DNA of 64,000 nucleotides from CBFFRJ01 sp051486985 (GCF_051486985.1 NZ_JAHVDV010000001.1:1-64000); one strand, 5' to 3'; numbered from the stretch's first letter, positions 6,149 to 14,666 are shown. The notes: generated from the sequence alone by a model not told the origin. A program made the numbers and translations.

Positions 6149-7087
6149 ATGGACATTATCTTTTATCACCCCTCATTCGACAGTGAGCACTGGACCCAGG
6201 AACTGAGCAACGCACTGCCTGATGCGAGGATAAGGGTCTGGCAGCCAGGAGATGATAAACCAGCCGATTATGCACTGGTCTGGCATCCACCCGTTGAGAT
6301 GCTGCGTGGACGAAACCTGAAAGGTGTGATCAGTCTGGGCGCCGGTGTGGATGCAATCCTGACGACATTAAAAGCGCATCCGGAAATGCTGGCACCGGAT
6401 ATTCCGCTTTATCGACTCGAAGACACAGGGATGGGACGGCAGATGCAGGAATATGCCGTCAGCCAGGTACTGCACTGGTTCCGGCGTTTCGATGATTATC
6501 AGCGGCTTAAGCAACAGGCGCGGTGGCAGGAGCTTGAGGAATACCGACCTGAAGAGTTTACCATTGGGATCCTTGGCGCAGGCGTACTCGGCACGCAGGT
6601 CGCAGAAAGTTTACAGGTTTGGGGTTTTCCACTGCGCTGCTGGAGCCGTTCGCGAAAGCATATTCCGGGGGTAACAAGTTTTGCTGGTAAAGAAGAGATG
6701 CGCGATTTCCTGCGCGATACACGTGTTCTTATCAACCTTTTACCGCACACGCCGGTGACCGCTGGCATCATTGACCACGCGTTGCTCAACCAGCTTGCCG
6801 ATGAGAGCTATGTAATGAATCTCGCCCGCGGAGCTCATCTGGTCGAAAGTGATTTGCTGGCTGCGCTGGCATCCGGCAAGATCAAAGGCGCGATGCTGGA
6901 TGTGTTTAATCAGGAGCCTTTGCCAGCTGATAACCCGCTCTGGTTACATCCGCGTGTAACTATCACTCCGCACATCGCAGCGGTTACCCGTCCCGATCAA
7001 GCCATTGTTTATATCGCCAGAACGATTCATAACCTGGAGCGTGGAGAGACAACAAGCGGGCAGGTGGACAGAACGCTGGGCTATTGA
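6149..7087 (+). CDS. ghrA: Glyoxylate/hydroxypyruvate reductase A
   Basis: 312 residues, the E. coli GhrA length. NAD(P)H-dependent 2-hydroxyacid dehydrogenase reducing glyoxylate to glycolate and hydroxypyruvate to glycerate. The start MDIIFYHPSFDSEHW is the family start, with GGGAG seven bases upstream; 36 further in-frame bases upstream are ignored. The NAD-binding GILGAGVLGTQVAESL lies near residue 142. The LINLLPHTP and LNLARGAHLV blocks carry the catalytic arginine region, and TPHIAAVTRP holds the catalytic histidine. It is the first core gene after the tRNA-Ser array. Confidence 0.95.
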   Translation: MDIIFYHPSFDSEHWTQELSNALPDARIRVWQPGDDKPADYALVWHPPVEMLRGRNLKGVISLGAGVDAILTTLKAHPEMLAPDIPLYRLEDTGMGRQMQEYAVSQVLHWFRRFDDYQRLKQQARWQELEEYRPEEFTIGILGAGVLGTQVAESLQVWGFPLRCWSRSRKHIPGVTSFAGKEEMRDFLRDTRVLINLLPHTPVTAGIIDHALLNQLADESYVMNLARGAHLVESDLLAALASGKIKGAMLDVFNQEPLPADNPLWLHPRVTITPHIAAVTRPDQAIVYIARTIHNLERGETTSGQVDRTLGY

Positions 7088-7169
7088 GTAAAACGCGATC
7101 GCCGGGGTTTTCATTAAAAATAGCGATGATAACTGCTATCCTTGCAAAAAACATTTACAGGAGAGTTTC

Positions 7170-7907
7170 ATGTATCCCGTTGACCTGCATATGCATACCG
7201 TCGCCAGCACCCACGCCTACAGTACCCTCCAGGACTATATCTCTCAGGCTAAGCGCAAAGGAATCAAGCTTTTTGCGATTACCGATCACGGGCCAGACAT
7301 GGCCGATGCCCCGCACTACTGGCACTTTGTGAATATGCGTATCTGGCCCCGTCTGGTTGATGGCGTAGGCATTTTGCGTGGCATTGAAGCGAATATTAAA
7401 AATACCGACGGCGAAATTGATTGCAGCGGACCGATGCTGCCGTCGCTTGACCTGATTATTGCCGGTTTCCATGAACCGGTGTTTGCACCACAGGATGAAG
7501 CGACCAACACCCAGGCGATGATTGCCACTATCGCGGGCGGCATTGCCCATATTATCAGCCACCCGGGAAATCCTAAGTACCCTATTAATATTAAGGCAGT
7601 TGCTGAAGCCGCAGCGAAGTATGATGTAGCGCTGGAAATTAACAACTCTTCTTTCCTGCACTCACGTAAAGGTAGCGAGGCCAATTGCCGCGCCATTGCC
7701 GCTGCCGTTCGCGATGCAGGCGGGTGGGTCGCGTTGGGATCCGACTCCCATACTGCTTTTACCCTCGGCGATTTTGACGAATGCCGTAAGGTCCTCGATG
7801 ATGTGGGCTTCCCGGAAGAAAAGATCCTTAACGTCTCACCACGCCGTTTACTCTCTTTCCTTGAATCTCGCGGGATGGCGCCCATTAGCGAATTCGCTGA
7901 ACTTTAA
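7170..7907 (+). CDS. ycdX: PHP-family phosphatase YcdX
   Basis: 245 residues, same as E. coli. PHP-fold metal-dependent phosphatase with a trinuclear zinc site. DLHMHT (His7, His9) opens the protein, TDHGPDM gives further ligands near residue 40, HPGNPKYP lies near residue 131 and SDSHTAF near residue 192. E. coli YcdX is linked to swarming and works with the chaperone YcdY, encoded immediately downstream. ATG preceded by AGGAG. It forms an operon with ycdY (23-base gap). Confidence 0.95.
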   Translation: MYPVDLHMHTVASTHAYSTLQDYISQAKRKGIKLFAITDHGPDMADAPHYWHFVNMRIWPRLVDGVGILRGIEANIKNTDGEIDCSGPMLPSLDLIIAGFHEPVFAPQDEATNTQAMIATIAGGIAHIISHPGNPKYPINIKAVAEAAAKYDVALEINNSSFLHSRKGSEANCRAIAAAVRDAGGWVALGSDSHTAFTLGDFDECRKVLDDVGFPEEKILNVSPRRLLSFLESRGMAPISEFAEL

Positions 7908-7930
7908 TCTGTCATTTACTGGAACCTTGC

Positions 7931-8485
7931 ATGAACGAATTTTCCATCCTTTGCCGTGTACTCGGCTCTCTTTTTTATCGCCAGCCGCAGGATCCCCTTC
8001 TGGTGCCGCTGTATACCCTGATTCGCGACGGCAAACTCGCTGAAAACTGGCCGCTTGAGCAGGATGAGCTGCTCACCCGATTGCAAAAGAACTGCGATGC
8101 ACAAAGCCTGGCGGCAGATTACAACGCGCTGTTCGTTGGCGATGAGTGCCGTGTCTCGCCCTACCGTAGCGCATGGGTGGAAGGGGGGACGGAAGCTGAA
8201 GTGCATGCGTTTCTCGCTTCGCGTGGGATGCCGTTAACCCAGACGCCAGCGGATCATTTTGGCACTTTATTACTGGCTGCCTCCTGGCTGGAAGATCAGT
8301 CGGCAGATGATGAAAGTGAGGCGCTGGAAACCCTGTTCGCAGACTATTTATTGCCCTGGTGCGGTACTTTCCTGGGAAAAGTCGAAGCGCATGCCACCAC
8401 ACCTTTCTGGCGTACGCTGGCGCTACTTACCCGTGAAGCTCTCTCTGCCATGTGGGATGAGCTGCAGGAAGCAGAAGAGGAGTAA
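7931..8485 (+). CDS. ycdY: TorD/DmsD-family chaperone YcdY
   Basis: 184 residues. All-helical redox-enzyme maturation chaperone family. It shows the LFVGDECRVSPYRSAWVEGG and QTPADHFGTLL blocks typical of TorD-like proteins. In E. coli it helps zinc loading of YcdX rather than a molybdoenzyme. It lies 23 bases after ycdX on the same strand, which supports that partnership. Confidence 0.93.
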   Translation: MNEFSILCRVLGSLFYRQPQDPLLVPLYTLIRDGKLAENWPLEQDELLTRLQKNCDAQSLAADYNALFVGDECRVSPYRSAWVEGGTEAEVHAFLASRGMPLTQTPADHFGTLLLAASWLEDQSADDESEALETLFADYLLPWCGTFLGKVEAHATTPFWRTLALLTREALSAMWDELQEAEEE

Positions 8486-8487
8486 CG

Positions 8488-8503
8488 TGTGATACTGATC
8501 ACA
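8488..8503 (+). promoter_or_regulatory. CRP site, distal (ycdZ)
   Basis: TGTGATACTGATCACA is a perfect TGTGA-N6-TCACA match. Its centre is 93.5 bases before the predicted ycdZ transcription start, a class I position on the correct helix face. Confidence 0.8.
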
Positions 8504-8539
8504 TTAACAATGTAACGGTTATTTTCTTGTTGCATTTAT

Positions 8540-8555
8540 TGTGGTGTAAATCACA
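8540..8555 (+). promoter_or_regulatory. CRP site, proximal (ycdZ)
   Basis: TGTGGTGTAAATCACA has one mismatch to TGTGA-N6-TCACA. Its centre (8547.5) is 41.5 bases before a start at 8589, the exact class II spacing relative to the TAAGAT -10 box at 8576-8581. Confidence 0.75.
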
Positions 8556-8588
8556 TACGAAGAACGCGTATCTGCTAAGATGCGCGCC

Positions 8589-9056
8589 ATGAACATACTT
8601 CTCTCTCTCGCATTAACAACAGGGCTACTGTCCGGTCTTTGGGGCTGGGTTGCTGTCTCACTTGGCCTTATCAGCTGGGCAGGTTTTCTCGGTTGTACGG
8701 CTTATTTCGCCTGCCCCCAGGGCGGCGTAAAAGGTCTCCTTATTTCGCTGTGTACCTTACTGAGCGGTGCGGCATGGGCGCAGGTGATCATTCACGGTAG
8801 CGCGCTTGCCCCTCATCTGGAAATCGTTGGCTATGTGGTTACCGGCCTGGTGGCGTTTTTGATGTGCGTGCAGGCAAAAAGCCTGCTGCTTTCATTTGTA
8901 CCAGGGACTTTTATTGGTGCCTGCGCCACCTTTGCCGGACAGGGTGACTGGCGTCTGGTCGTCCCTTCGCTGGTGGTGGGGTTACTGTTTGGTTTTGCAA
9001 TGAAAAACAGTGGCCTTTGGCTTGCGTCACGTCACACCCGTGCACTGACGAAATAA
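8589..9056 (+). CDS. ycdZ: DUF1097 inner-membrane protein YcdZ
   Basis: 155 residues from MNILLSLALTTGLL, the E. coli start. An ATG three codons earlier overlaps the -10 box. Strongly hydrophobic with about five membrane segments; GFLGCTAYFACPQGG and FVPGTFIGACATFAGQGDW are the conserved blocks. Function unknown. There is no ribosome site. The TAAGAT -10 at 8576-8581 puts the transcript start at or next to the A of ATG, so the mRNA may be leaderless. Two CRP sites upstream fit known CRP activation of E. coli ycdZ. Confidence 0.9.
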   Translation: MNILLSLALTTGLLSGLWGWVAVSLGLISWAGFLGCTAYFACPQGGVKGLLISLCTLLSGAAWAQVIIHGSALAPHLEIVGYVVTGLVAFLMCVQAKSLLLSFVPGTFIGACATFAGQGDWRLVVPSLVVGLLFGFAMKNSGLWLASRHTRALTK

Positions 9057-9060
9057 CAGA

Positions 9061-9097
9061 AAAAAGCGTGAAGGAATAACCCGACACGCTTTTTTTA
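9061..9097. terminator. Bidirectional terminator between ycdZ and csgG
   Basis: AAAAAAGCGTG and CACGCTTTTTTT flank a 14-base loop. A T-run follows the stem on both strands, serving the convergent ycdZ and csgG ends. Confidence 0.85.
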
Positions 9098-9105
9098 TAG
9101 GGAAA

Positions 9106-9939
9106 TCAGGATTCCGGTGGTACTGCCATTTCACGGTATTTCACTAAAACTTCATTTTTGGTTTCCGCTTTATTTTGCAGATCCCATAATCCACGATCGA
9201 TACCATCATTAATAAGTAAAATAACACCGGTTTCGATAGCGGACATCAGGCAAAGCATTACTGGTTCGTTAGCGGTATAACCCACTTCTCCTTCCAGCAG
9301 ACGCTGGTAATCAACGAAGCGGAAAACCCCGGCCTGAACCTCATACGACAGGATAGTCTTGCTGGTGTTCACCGAGGAAAGTATTTCCCCCGTGCTCACA
9401 TTCACTACGCGCAAATTAACGGCTATCTGGTCGAGTTGATATTGCGTATCTGCGCCGATACCAAAATAGCGTGCTCCCGCACCACCGGATTTCACATTGC
9501 TTTCATAGCCAATGATCGATCCCTCAACCATGACGTTTGCTGCCGTCAATGACTGAAGAGGAAACCGGTTATTTACCGCAACGGTGCCATTCTCCTGTGC
9601 AGCACGGATAATTTTGCGCTCATTGAGTAAATTCTGCAGCCCCTGACGCTCCAGAGGAACAAACCAGCGTGAATCTTTCAGTGCCGTGACCAGCATTGAC
9701 GTCGCGCTTTGCGGCACGGCAGTCGAGAAGTTGCTGGCAGGATAAGGTTTGAACTGCCCGGTTTCATCCTGAATGTTATAAACGGAAACGAAAATCTTGC
9801 CTGTCGGTAACGGCAGATGGGTTAAATCCTGATAGCTCTGAGCCCGGGGTAATAACGTAGGTTTAGCGGCCTGTTTTGGCGGCGCAGTTAAGCACCCGCT
9901 TAATAAACATACGGCCAAAATAAGTAAAAAGCGCTGCAT
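9106..9939 (-). CDS. csgG: Curli secretion channel CsgG
   Basis: 277 residues, as in E. coli. Outer-membrane lipoprotein that forms the nonameric curli export pore. Lipoprotein signal with LLSGC (Cys16). VYNIQDETGQFKPYPASNF contains the constriction loop (Tyr, Asn, Phe). The remainder matches the family closely through YFGIGADTQYQLDQIAVNLR and the C-terminal helix. Last gene of csgDEFG. Confidence 0.97.
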   Translation of the reverse strand: MQRFLLILAVCLLSGCLTAPPKQAAKPTLLPRAQSYQDLTHLPLPTGKIFVSVYNIQDETGQFKPYPASNFSTAVPQSATSMLVTALKDSRWFVPLERQGLQNLLNERKIIRAAQENGTVAVNNRFPLQSLTAANVMVEGSIIGYESNVKSGGAGARYFGIGADTQYQLDQIAVNLRVVNVSTGEILSSVNTSKTILSYEVQAGVFRFVDYQRLLEGEVGYTANEPVMLCLMSAIETGVILLINDGIDRGLWDLQNKAETKNEVLVKYREMAVPPES

Positions 9940-9965
9940 GAGTATAGTCCTGTAAAGGCGATGCC

Positions 9966-10382
9966 TTAAAAATCAGTTGAACCGCTTTGCAGACCTGAAA
10001 CTTCGATGGTTGAGGTTCTGCCTGTTTTTCTGTCGGTTACGTTTAATTGCAGTTGCCCGTCCCGGTTGGCAATATCAACGATATAATCGCTGGTAACCAT
10101 TCTGCCCGGTTTTCCACTATTAATATTGGTTAATAACCCCCCCAGTATTTGTGACTGAATGGATTGGGTGAAATTATCCAGGGCGGAAGTGGACTCTATT
10201 CCGTAGTCATCCTTATAAGCAGGATCTTTATATGAATTTTGCGCTTGCGCGCTGTTTAATAGAAACGAGCCATTATTCGGATTGCCGCCAAAGTTAGGAT
10301 TGCGGAACTGAAAGGTCATATTGCCGGCCCAGCTTAATGGTGCGACAAGCATTAACAAAGTTATGGCAGATGCGATACGCAT
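9966..10382 (-). CDS. csgF: Curli assembly factor CsgF
   Basis: 138 residues with signal peptide ending LSWAG. The mature N-terminus GNMTFQFRNPNFGGNPNNG is the segment that plugs into CsgG and forms a second constriction. It couples nucleation by CsgB to the pore at the cell surface. 26 bases upstream of csgG in the operon. Confidence 0.96.
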   Translation of the reverse strand: MRIASAITLLMLVAPLSWAGNMTFQFRNPNFGGNPNNGSFLLNSAQAQNSYKDPAYKDDYGIESTSALDNFTQSIQSQILGGLLTNINSGKPGRMVTSDYIVDIANRDGQLQLNVTDRKTGRTSTIEVSGLQSGSTDF

Positions 10383-10410
10383 TTGTGCCTCCGTAGAGGG
10401 TTATTGTGTG

Positions 10411-10800
10411 TCAGAACTCGTCTTTCGCTAAATCACCGGTGCTGAGTAGCACCTGGTTAATCTGCAGATGGTCGAGCGCTTCCTGTGTTTGTGCCAGGGC
10501 GAGATCGATGTTTTTATCGAAGTCGCGTTTTGTTGGGAAAAGAAATGTCTGGTAAACCACATTCTGATTAACCGCAATGGTTATCCAGCTTCCCCAGCGG
10601 GCACTGGGCCGTTCATTAATAGTGAGGTTTCCTGTCCAGGTACTTTCCCATTTATCACTGAACGCACGGTAAAAATCGTGGCCGATTGAAGAAACGGTAT
10701 GATCGGTTAGCAGTCCGGGAATCTCCACCTCGACAGCGTGTGACGTCCCGGCGGCAAACGCTAAACTCATTGCCGCGAGATAACTCAGGTAACGTTTCAT
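10411..10800 (-). CDS. csgE: Curli specificity factor CsgE
   Basis: 129 residues with signal peptide cleaved after SHA. Periplasmic factor that caps CsgG and directs curli subunits to it. The RAFSDKWESTWTGNLTINER and RWGSWITI blocks are family-typical. Only four bases separate it from csgD, so they are probably translationally coupled. Confidence 0.96.
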   Translation of the reverse strand: MKRYLSYLAAMSLAFAAGTSHAVEVEIPGLLTDHTVSSIGHDFYRAFSDKWESTWTGNLTINERPSARWGSWITIAVNQNVVYQTFLFPTKRDFDKNIDLALAQTQEALDHLQINQVLLSTGDLAKDEF

Positions 10801-10804
10801 GATG

Positions 10805-11455
10805 CTAACGCCTGAGATTATCGTTTGCCCAGGAGACGGCCTGAGTACGGTTTTTTACCGATATCTTTTTAAAAAGGTTATAGAGATGGGTTTTAACTGT
10901 GTTTTCGCTTATAAACAGTGAGCGGGCGATTTCTATGTTTGATGCGCCGATACGCAGCTTATTTAAAATCTCCTTTTCCCGGTGGGTCAGCAGGGCCGAT
11001 TCCGAACTGTTATAACGATAATTTCCTGAGTGGGTAATTAAATAGCTTGCCAGTTTTTGTGAGAAATAACACTCGCCACGCTGTATCCCTTGTAACCCTT
11101 CAATCATGCTGGTTTCATCTTCGGAGACATAAAAGACCCCGTTAATATGAGGCCAGTTCTCAATCTCACGGAAAGGGTATTCATCAGGTGTGTTCATTAA
11201 CAATAATTTCAAGTTATTGTTTCTGCGAGATAAAATATCCTGCCAGTAATGAATCATTTTTTTATCTGCTTCCATCATATCAAATAACACCACACTGCCG
11301 CTGGAGATATCGTCCAGAGACCGTTGAATGTTATGGATTTTTCCCGTCAATGACAGAGAGTGTTTTAGATGCTGCAACAAGGCTGTTGCCTGCAAGGAAG
11401 GTTTGGTGATTAACAGTAATACCTGATTCTGAACATTTTGGACTTCACTATACAT
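10805..11455 (-). CDS. csgD: Biofilm master regulator CsgD
   Basis: 216 residues from MYSEVQNVQNQ, matching E. coli CsgD length; a 13-codon upstream extension is ignored. N-terminal receiver-like domain, then a LuxR-type helix-turn-helix at the C-terminus: LTHREKEILNKLRIGASNIE, SLFISENTVKTHLYNLFKKI, NRTQAVSWANDNLRR. It activates csgBAC and, through dgcC, cellulose. It lacks the full phosphoacceptor set expected of a normal response regulator, as in its family. Transcribed away from csgB across a long control region. Confidence 0.97.
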   Translation of the reverse strand: MYSEVQNVQNQVLLLITKPSLQATALLQHLKHSLSLTGKIHNIQRSLDDISSGSVVLFDMMEADKKMIHYWQDILSRRNNNLKLLLMNTPDEYPFREIENWPHINGVFYVSEDETSMIEGLQGIQRGECYFSQKLASYLITHSGNYRYNSSESALLTHREKEILNKLRIGASNIEIARSLFISENTVKTHLYNLFKKISVKNRTQAVSWANDNLRR

Positions 11456-12214
11456 GATGAACCCCGCTTTTTGCACATCCGCAGTCTTCCCCATAGCAAT
11501 GGGGAAGCCAGAGGTACTGACAGATGCAGTTTTGCTGTGTGTAGTAATAAAAGCTCAGCCCACAAAGGGGAAATTAATAAAATTACATGAGTACTGCTGA
11601 TTTCAATCTAGTCCCAGCCAATCTTAAATCAAGTGTTAAACGTGTAACATAATGTAAAAATCAATATTAATTTGTTAAAATCGATTCATCTAAGGTTTGT
11701 TATTGATACATAAGTTGTACATTTTTTGGATTTTGCATAAATTTTAGGTTGCGAGATTTAATATACAATTCATTGTAATTTATAGCTATTTTTAATATAG
11801 AAACTTTCTTAAGGTTTTGTAAAAAAGAAAAACCCTTCAACCTTTTAGCCATTCTTTTTTCGTACAGAAAAAGTCGTGCCGTGACGTAAGGGATGCGAGA
11901 AAATGCAAAGCTGATCGCATCATCGGTACGTATTTAGGCCAAAGGAGCAGGCGGTTATAAGCAAAGGGATCATGGTGAAATACTGCGACCATTCTTTATG
12001 TGTGATTTTAAAAATTATCTGGCAGTCATACTTTGGGGTGAATAATATTTTTCAAAATACAACGTGCGGCGTAGTTATTTAAAATTTGTGCCTGCGCATA
12101 CTGATTTTCGTAACGCAGCGTTAACAAATATGTCGAGTTTGTCTGCAGCGATACTGGCGAAACAAAATAATTATCCTTTTGCTTCGTGAACGTTAACCAG
12201 ACCAGGGTGATAAC
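11456..12214. promoter_or_regulatory. csgD-csgB divergent control region
   Basis: 759 bp without genes, AT-rich (especially 11580-11870), about the same length as the E. coli csgD-csgB spacer. In E. coli this region holds the csgD promoter, a long csgD leader targeted by many small RNAs, and sites for OmpR, IHF, H-NS, RstA and CsgD. I can see AT tracts but do not assign single sites with confidence. No ORF above noise. Confidence 0.75.
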
Positions 12215-12670
12215 ATGAAAAACAAATTGTTGTTTATGGTGTTAACTGTGCTGGGTATGCCTGGGTTTGCAAGCGCAACAGGTTATGATTTAGCTGGCTC
12301 TGAATTTAACCAGGCGGTGAATGAATTAAGTGCAGCGTCTTATAACAAGTCAGCTATTATTGGTCAAAACGGTTCCAATAATAATGCACAGATTAACCAG
12401 GGTGGTTCCAGATTATTGTCGGCAATTTCCCAGGATGGTGCCAGAAATTCCGCAAGAATAGACCAGTCAGGTTCATACAACCTTGCTTATATCGATCAGT
12501 CAGGTAATTCCAATGACGCGAACATATCGCAAGGAGCTTACGGCAATACAGCGATGATTATCCAGAGAGGTTCAGGTAACAAAGCGAGTATTGCCCAGTA
12601 CGGTACGCAGAAAACAGCAGTTGTTGTTCAAAGACAGTCGCAAATGTCGATTCGCGTTATTCAACGCTGA
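12215..12670 (+). CDS. csgB: Curli nucleator CsgB
   Basis: 151 residues. Signal peptide MKNKLLFMVLTVLGMPGFAS. The mature part has five curlin repeats of the form 'S..N.A.I.Q.GS.N.A', for example IIGQNGSNNNAQINQGGSR and YIDQSGNSNDANISQGAYG. The last repeat is basic (VVVQRQSQMSIRVIQR) and anchors CsgB to the cell. First gene of csgBAC, with CAGGGTGATAAC before the ATG. Confidence 0.97.
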   Translation: MKNKLLFMVLTVLGMPGFASATGYDLAGSEFNQAVNELSAASYNKSAIIGQNGSNNNAQINQGGSRLLSAISQDGARNSARIDQSGSYNLAYIDQSGNSNDANISQGAYGNTAMIIQRGSGNKASIAQYGTQKTAVVVQRQSQMSIRVIQR

Positions 12671-12710
12671 ACGCAGAGCGACGTTTAATTCAATCCGATG
12701 GGGGTTTACC

Positions 12711-13151
12711 ATGAAACTTTTCAAAGTGGCAGTTGTAGCAGCTCTCGTAGTGTCAGCCAGCGCATTTGCAGGTTCTGTTCCTCAGTATGGTCATGGCAAC
12801 CATGACAATAGTGGCCCTGATTCCGATCTGAGCATTTACCAGAGCGGTAGCGGTAACTCTGCACTGGCGCTGCAGACCAATGCACGCGGTTCAGAAACCA
12901 CCATCCGTCAGAACGGCGCAAGCAATGGTGCTGACGTTGGTCAGGGCTCTGATCGCAGCGAAATCAGTCTGTCACAAAATGGTTTCCGTAACAGCGCAAC
13001 CATCGATCAGTGGAATAGCCACAACTCTGATATTACTGTCAGCCAGTATGGTGGCCGTAACGGTGCGCTGGTTAATCAGACCGCATCTGATTCAAGCGTC
13101 CTTGTACACCAGGTCGGTTTTGGCAACAACGCCACGGCAAACCAGTACTAA
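12711..13151 (+). CDS. csgA: Major curli subunit CsgA
   Basis: 146 residues. Signal peptide MKLFKVAVVAALVVSASAFA, then an N-terminal sorting region and five curlin repeats from about residue 39. They begin at SDLSIYQSGSGN and end at SSVLVHQVGFGNNATANQY. The N-terminal glycine-rich stretch (GSVPQYGHGNHDNSGPD) is about five residues shorter than in E. coli, which explains 146 versus 151 residues. The start is fixed by the signal peptide; an upstream open frame overlapping csgB is spurious. It lies 40 bases after csgB. Confidence 0.96.
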   Translation: MKLFKVAVVAALVVSASAFAGSVPQYGHGNHDNSGPDSDLSIYQSGSGNSALALQTNARGSETTIRQNGASNGADVGQGSDRSEISLSQNGFRNSATIDQWNSHNSDITVSQYGGRNGALVNQTASDSSVLVHQVGFGNNATANQY

Positions 13152-13170
13152 TCAGCAATTATCAACAAGA

Positions 13171-13198
13171 ACAGGGCTCAGGCCCTGTTTTTGTTTTT
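13171..13198 (+). terminator. Intercistronic terminator/attenuator csgA-csgC
   Basis: ACAGGGC-TCA-GGCCCTGT hairpin followed by TTTTTGTTTTTG. It lies directly after csgA and before csgC, so most csgBA transcripts should end here and csgC would be a read-through product. Confidence 0.85.
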
Positions 13199-13208
13199 GC
13201 GGGGTTCT

Positions 13209-13538
13209 ATGCACACTTTATTACTGCTGGCTGCCCTTTCCAGCCAGATAACATTCAACGCGACTCAACAAGGGGACCTGTACACCATCGTGCCGCAGGT
13301 CGTGTTAAGCGAAGACTGCCTATGTCAGGTTCAGATTCAGGCTATCCGGCAGGGGGATGGGGGGGAAAGCCGGACACAGCAGCGAAAAACCCTGAAGCTT
13401 AAAGCCGGTCGATCTACCGCACTAATGACATTGCGCATGTCAATCACGCCGCAGGATAACGTCACTATTACCGTAACGGTGACGGACGGAGAGAGACTGC
13501 ACATGTCTCAGCAGTGGTCACCGGTAAATCGCACTTAA
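13209..13538 (+). CDS. csgC: Curli chaperone-like inhibitor CsgC
   Basis: 109 residues from MHTLLLLAALSSQITFNATQ. Periplasmic immunoglobulin-like protein that blocks premature CsgA amyloid formation. The CLC motif (SEDCLCQVQI, near residue 29-31 of the mature part) is the redox-like CXC pair of the family. The C-terminus SQQWSPVNRT matches. The upstream TTG and six codons are excluded because the signal peptide begins at 13209. Confidence 0.94.
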   Translation: MHTLLLLAALSSQITFNATQQGDLYTIVPQVVLSEDCLCQVQIQAIRQGDGGESRTQQRKTLKLKAGRSTALMTLRMSITPQDNVTITVTVTDGERLHMSQQWSPVNRT

Positions 13539-13695
13539 GTTATTCATTTCATGAATGAATATAGGAAAAAATATTTGGTTAATAATCTGTTAAAAATGTT
13601 TATTTAATGTATATATGAGGCTGGCATTCTGCATGAGCAGAGATTCAGAGGGGAAAGCTTTCTCCTCTGCCTAACAACATATTATTGAGGTCAAT

Positions 13696-14006
13696 ATGTC
13701 AGCGTCGCGAAAGCTTTTACTTTCCTTGTTTTTCCTGCTGTCCGGCAGCGGCATTCAGGTTGCTGTTGCCGGGACGGGAGGCATGGTTCAGTTTGAAGGG
13801 ATGATTGTTGAGCCCCCCTGTGAAATGAATGTTCATCAAAACAGTTAATTTTTTCCTGTGCAAGGGAAGGTCGGGTTTATACCCGAACCATTACTTTCAG
13901 GCAGTTAACGGACGAACCACAGGGGGTTAAGAATATTGCTACAGTGCAAATGCACTATCTTAATCCCGGGCATACGCTTGCGGTTATGGATATCGTCTAT
14001 AACTGA
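13696..14006 (+). pseudogene. ymdA: ymdA pseudogene (fimbrial-like protein)
   Basis: An ATG after TTGAGGTCAAT opens a signal peptide (MSASRKLLLSLFFLLSGSGI) and ...GMVQFEGMIVEPPCEMNVHQ. TAA then stops it at 13846 after 50 codons. The family's C-terminal part appears in another frame from about 13900 (GVKNIATVQMHYLNPGHTLA then VMDIVYN, stop at 14004-14006). The whole span is 311 nt; a 103-residue YmdA plus stop needs 312. One lost base plus a nonsense codon explains it. Position after csgC agrees with E. coli ymdA. Confidence 0.75.
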
Positions 14007-14113
14007 AGGGGTTTTATCCGGTGCACGTCAGGTTGTGCCGTCGCTTTTTTCATACTTCCCGCTCCTGCCTGCGATACACTATTAAAAAGAAAATGTTGAT
14101 GAGAGGCGTCAAT

Positions 14114-14656
14114 ATGCAACCACGTTTACAGGTTTTGCAGGGCGACATCACCACCGTGAAGGTGGATGTCATAGTCAATGCCGCGAATGCGTCTCTGCTG
14201 GGCGGCGGAGGGGTAGACGGTGCAATTCATCGCGCCGCGGGTCCCGCACTGCTGGAGGCATGTAAAAAAGTTCGCCAGCAAGAGGGTGAGTGCTCACCGG
14301 GCCATGCCGTCATAACGACCGCTGGGAATTTGCCGGTAAAAGCGGTTATCCATACCGTTGGCCCGGTCTGGCGTGGCGGTAATGAACACGAAGCGCGTCT
14401 GCTGGAAGATGCCTACCGCAACAGCCTTAAACTGGCGGAAGCAAACGGCTACGAAACTATTGCTTTCCCTGCTATCAGTACTGGTGTGTATGGCTATCCG
14501 AAACCTGCGGCGGCTGAGATAGCCGTCAACAGCGTGTGGAGTTACCTGGCAACCCACTCGTTTATCAAACAGGTGATTTTTGTCTGCTTTGATGAAGAAA
14601 ACAGGGCGCTTTATCAGCGCCTGTTAACTCAGCACGGTTTTCTGCCTGAATCCTGA
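14114..14656 (+). CDS. ymdB: O-acetyl-ADP-ribose deacetylase / RNase III inhibitor YmdB
   Basis: 180 residues from MQPRLQVLQGDITTV; 31 upstream codons are excluded as they precede the family start. Macro domain: VDVIVNAANASLLGGGGVDG (with the catalytic-site asparagines), HAVIT, HTVGPVW and PAISTGVYGYP. In E. coli it deacetylates O-acetyl-ADP-ribose, binds and inhibits RNase III, and affects biofilm. It lies downstream of the curli genes as in E. coli. Confidence 0.95.
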   Translation: MQPRLQVLQGDITTVKVDVIVNAANASLLGGGGVDGAIHRAAGPALLEACKKVRQQEGECSPGHAVITTAGNLPVKAVIHTVGPVWRGGNEHEARLLEDAYRNSLKLAEANGYETIAFPAISTGVYGYPKPAAAEIAVNSVWSYLATHSFIKQVIFVCFDEENRALYQRLLTQHGFLPES

Positions 14657-14666
14657 TATTTCCCCG

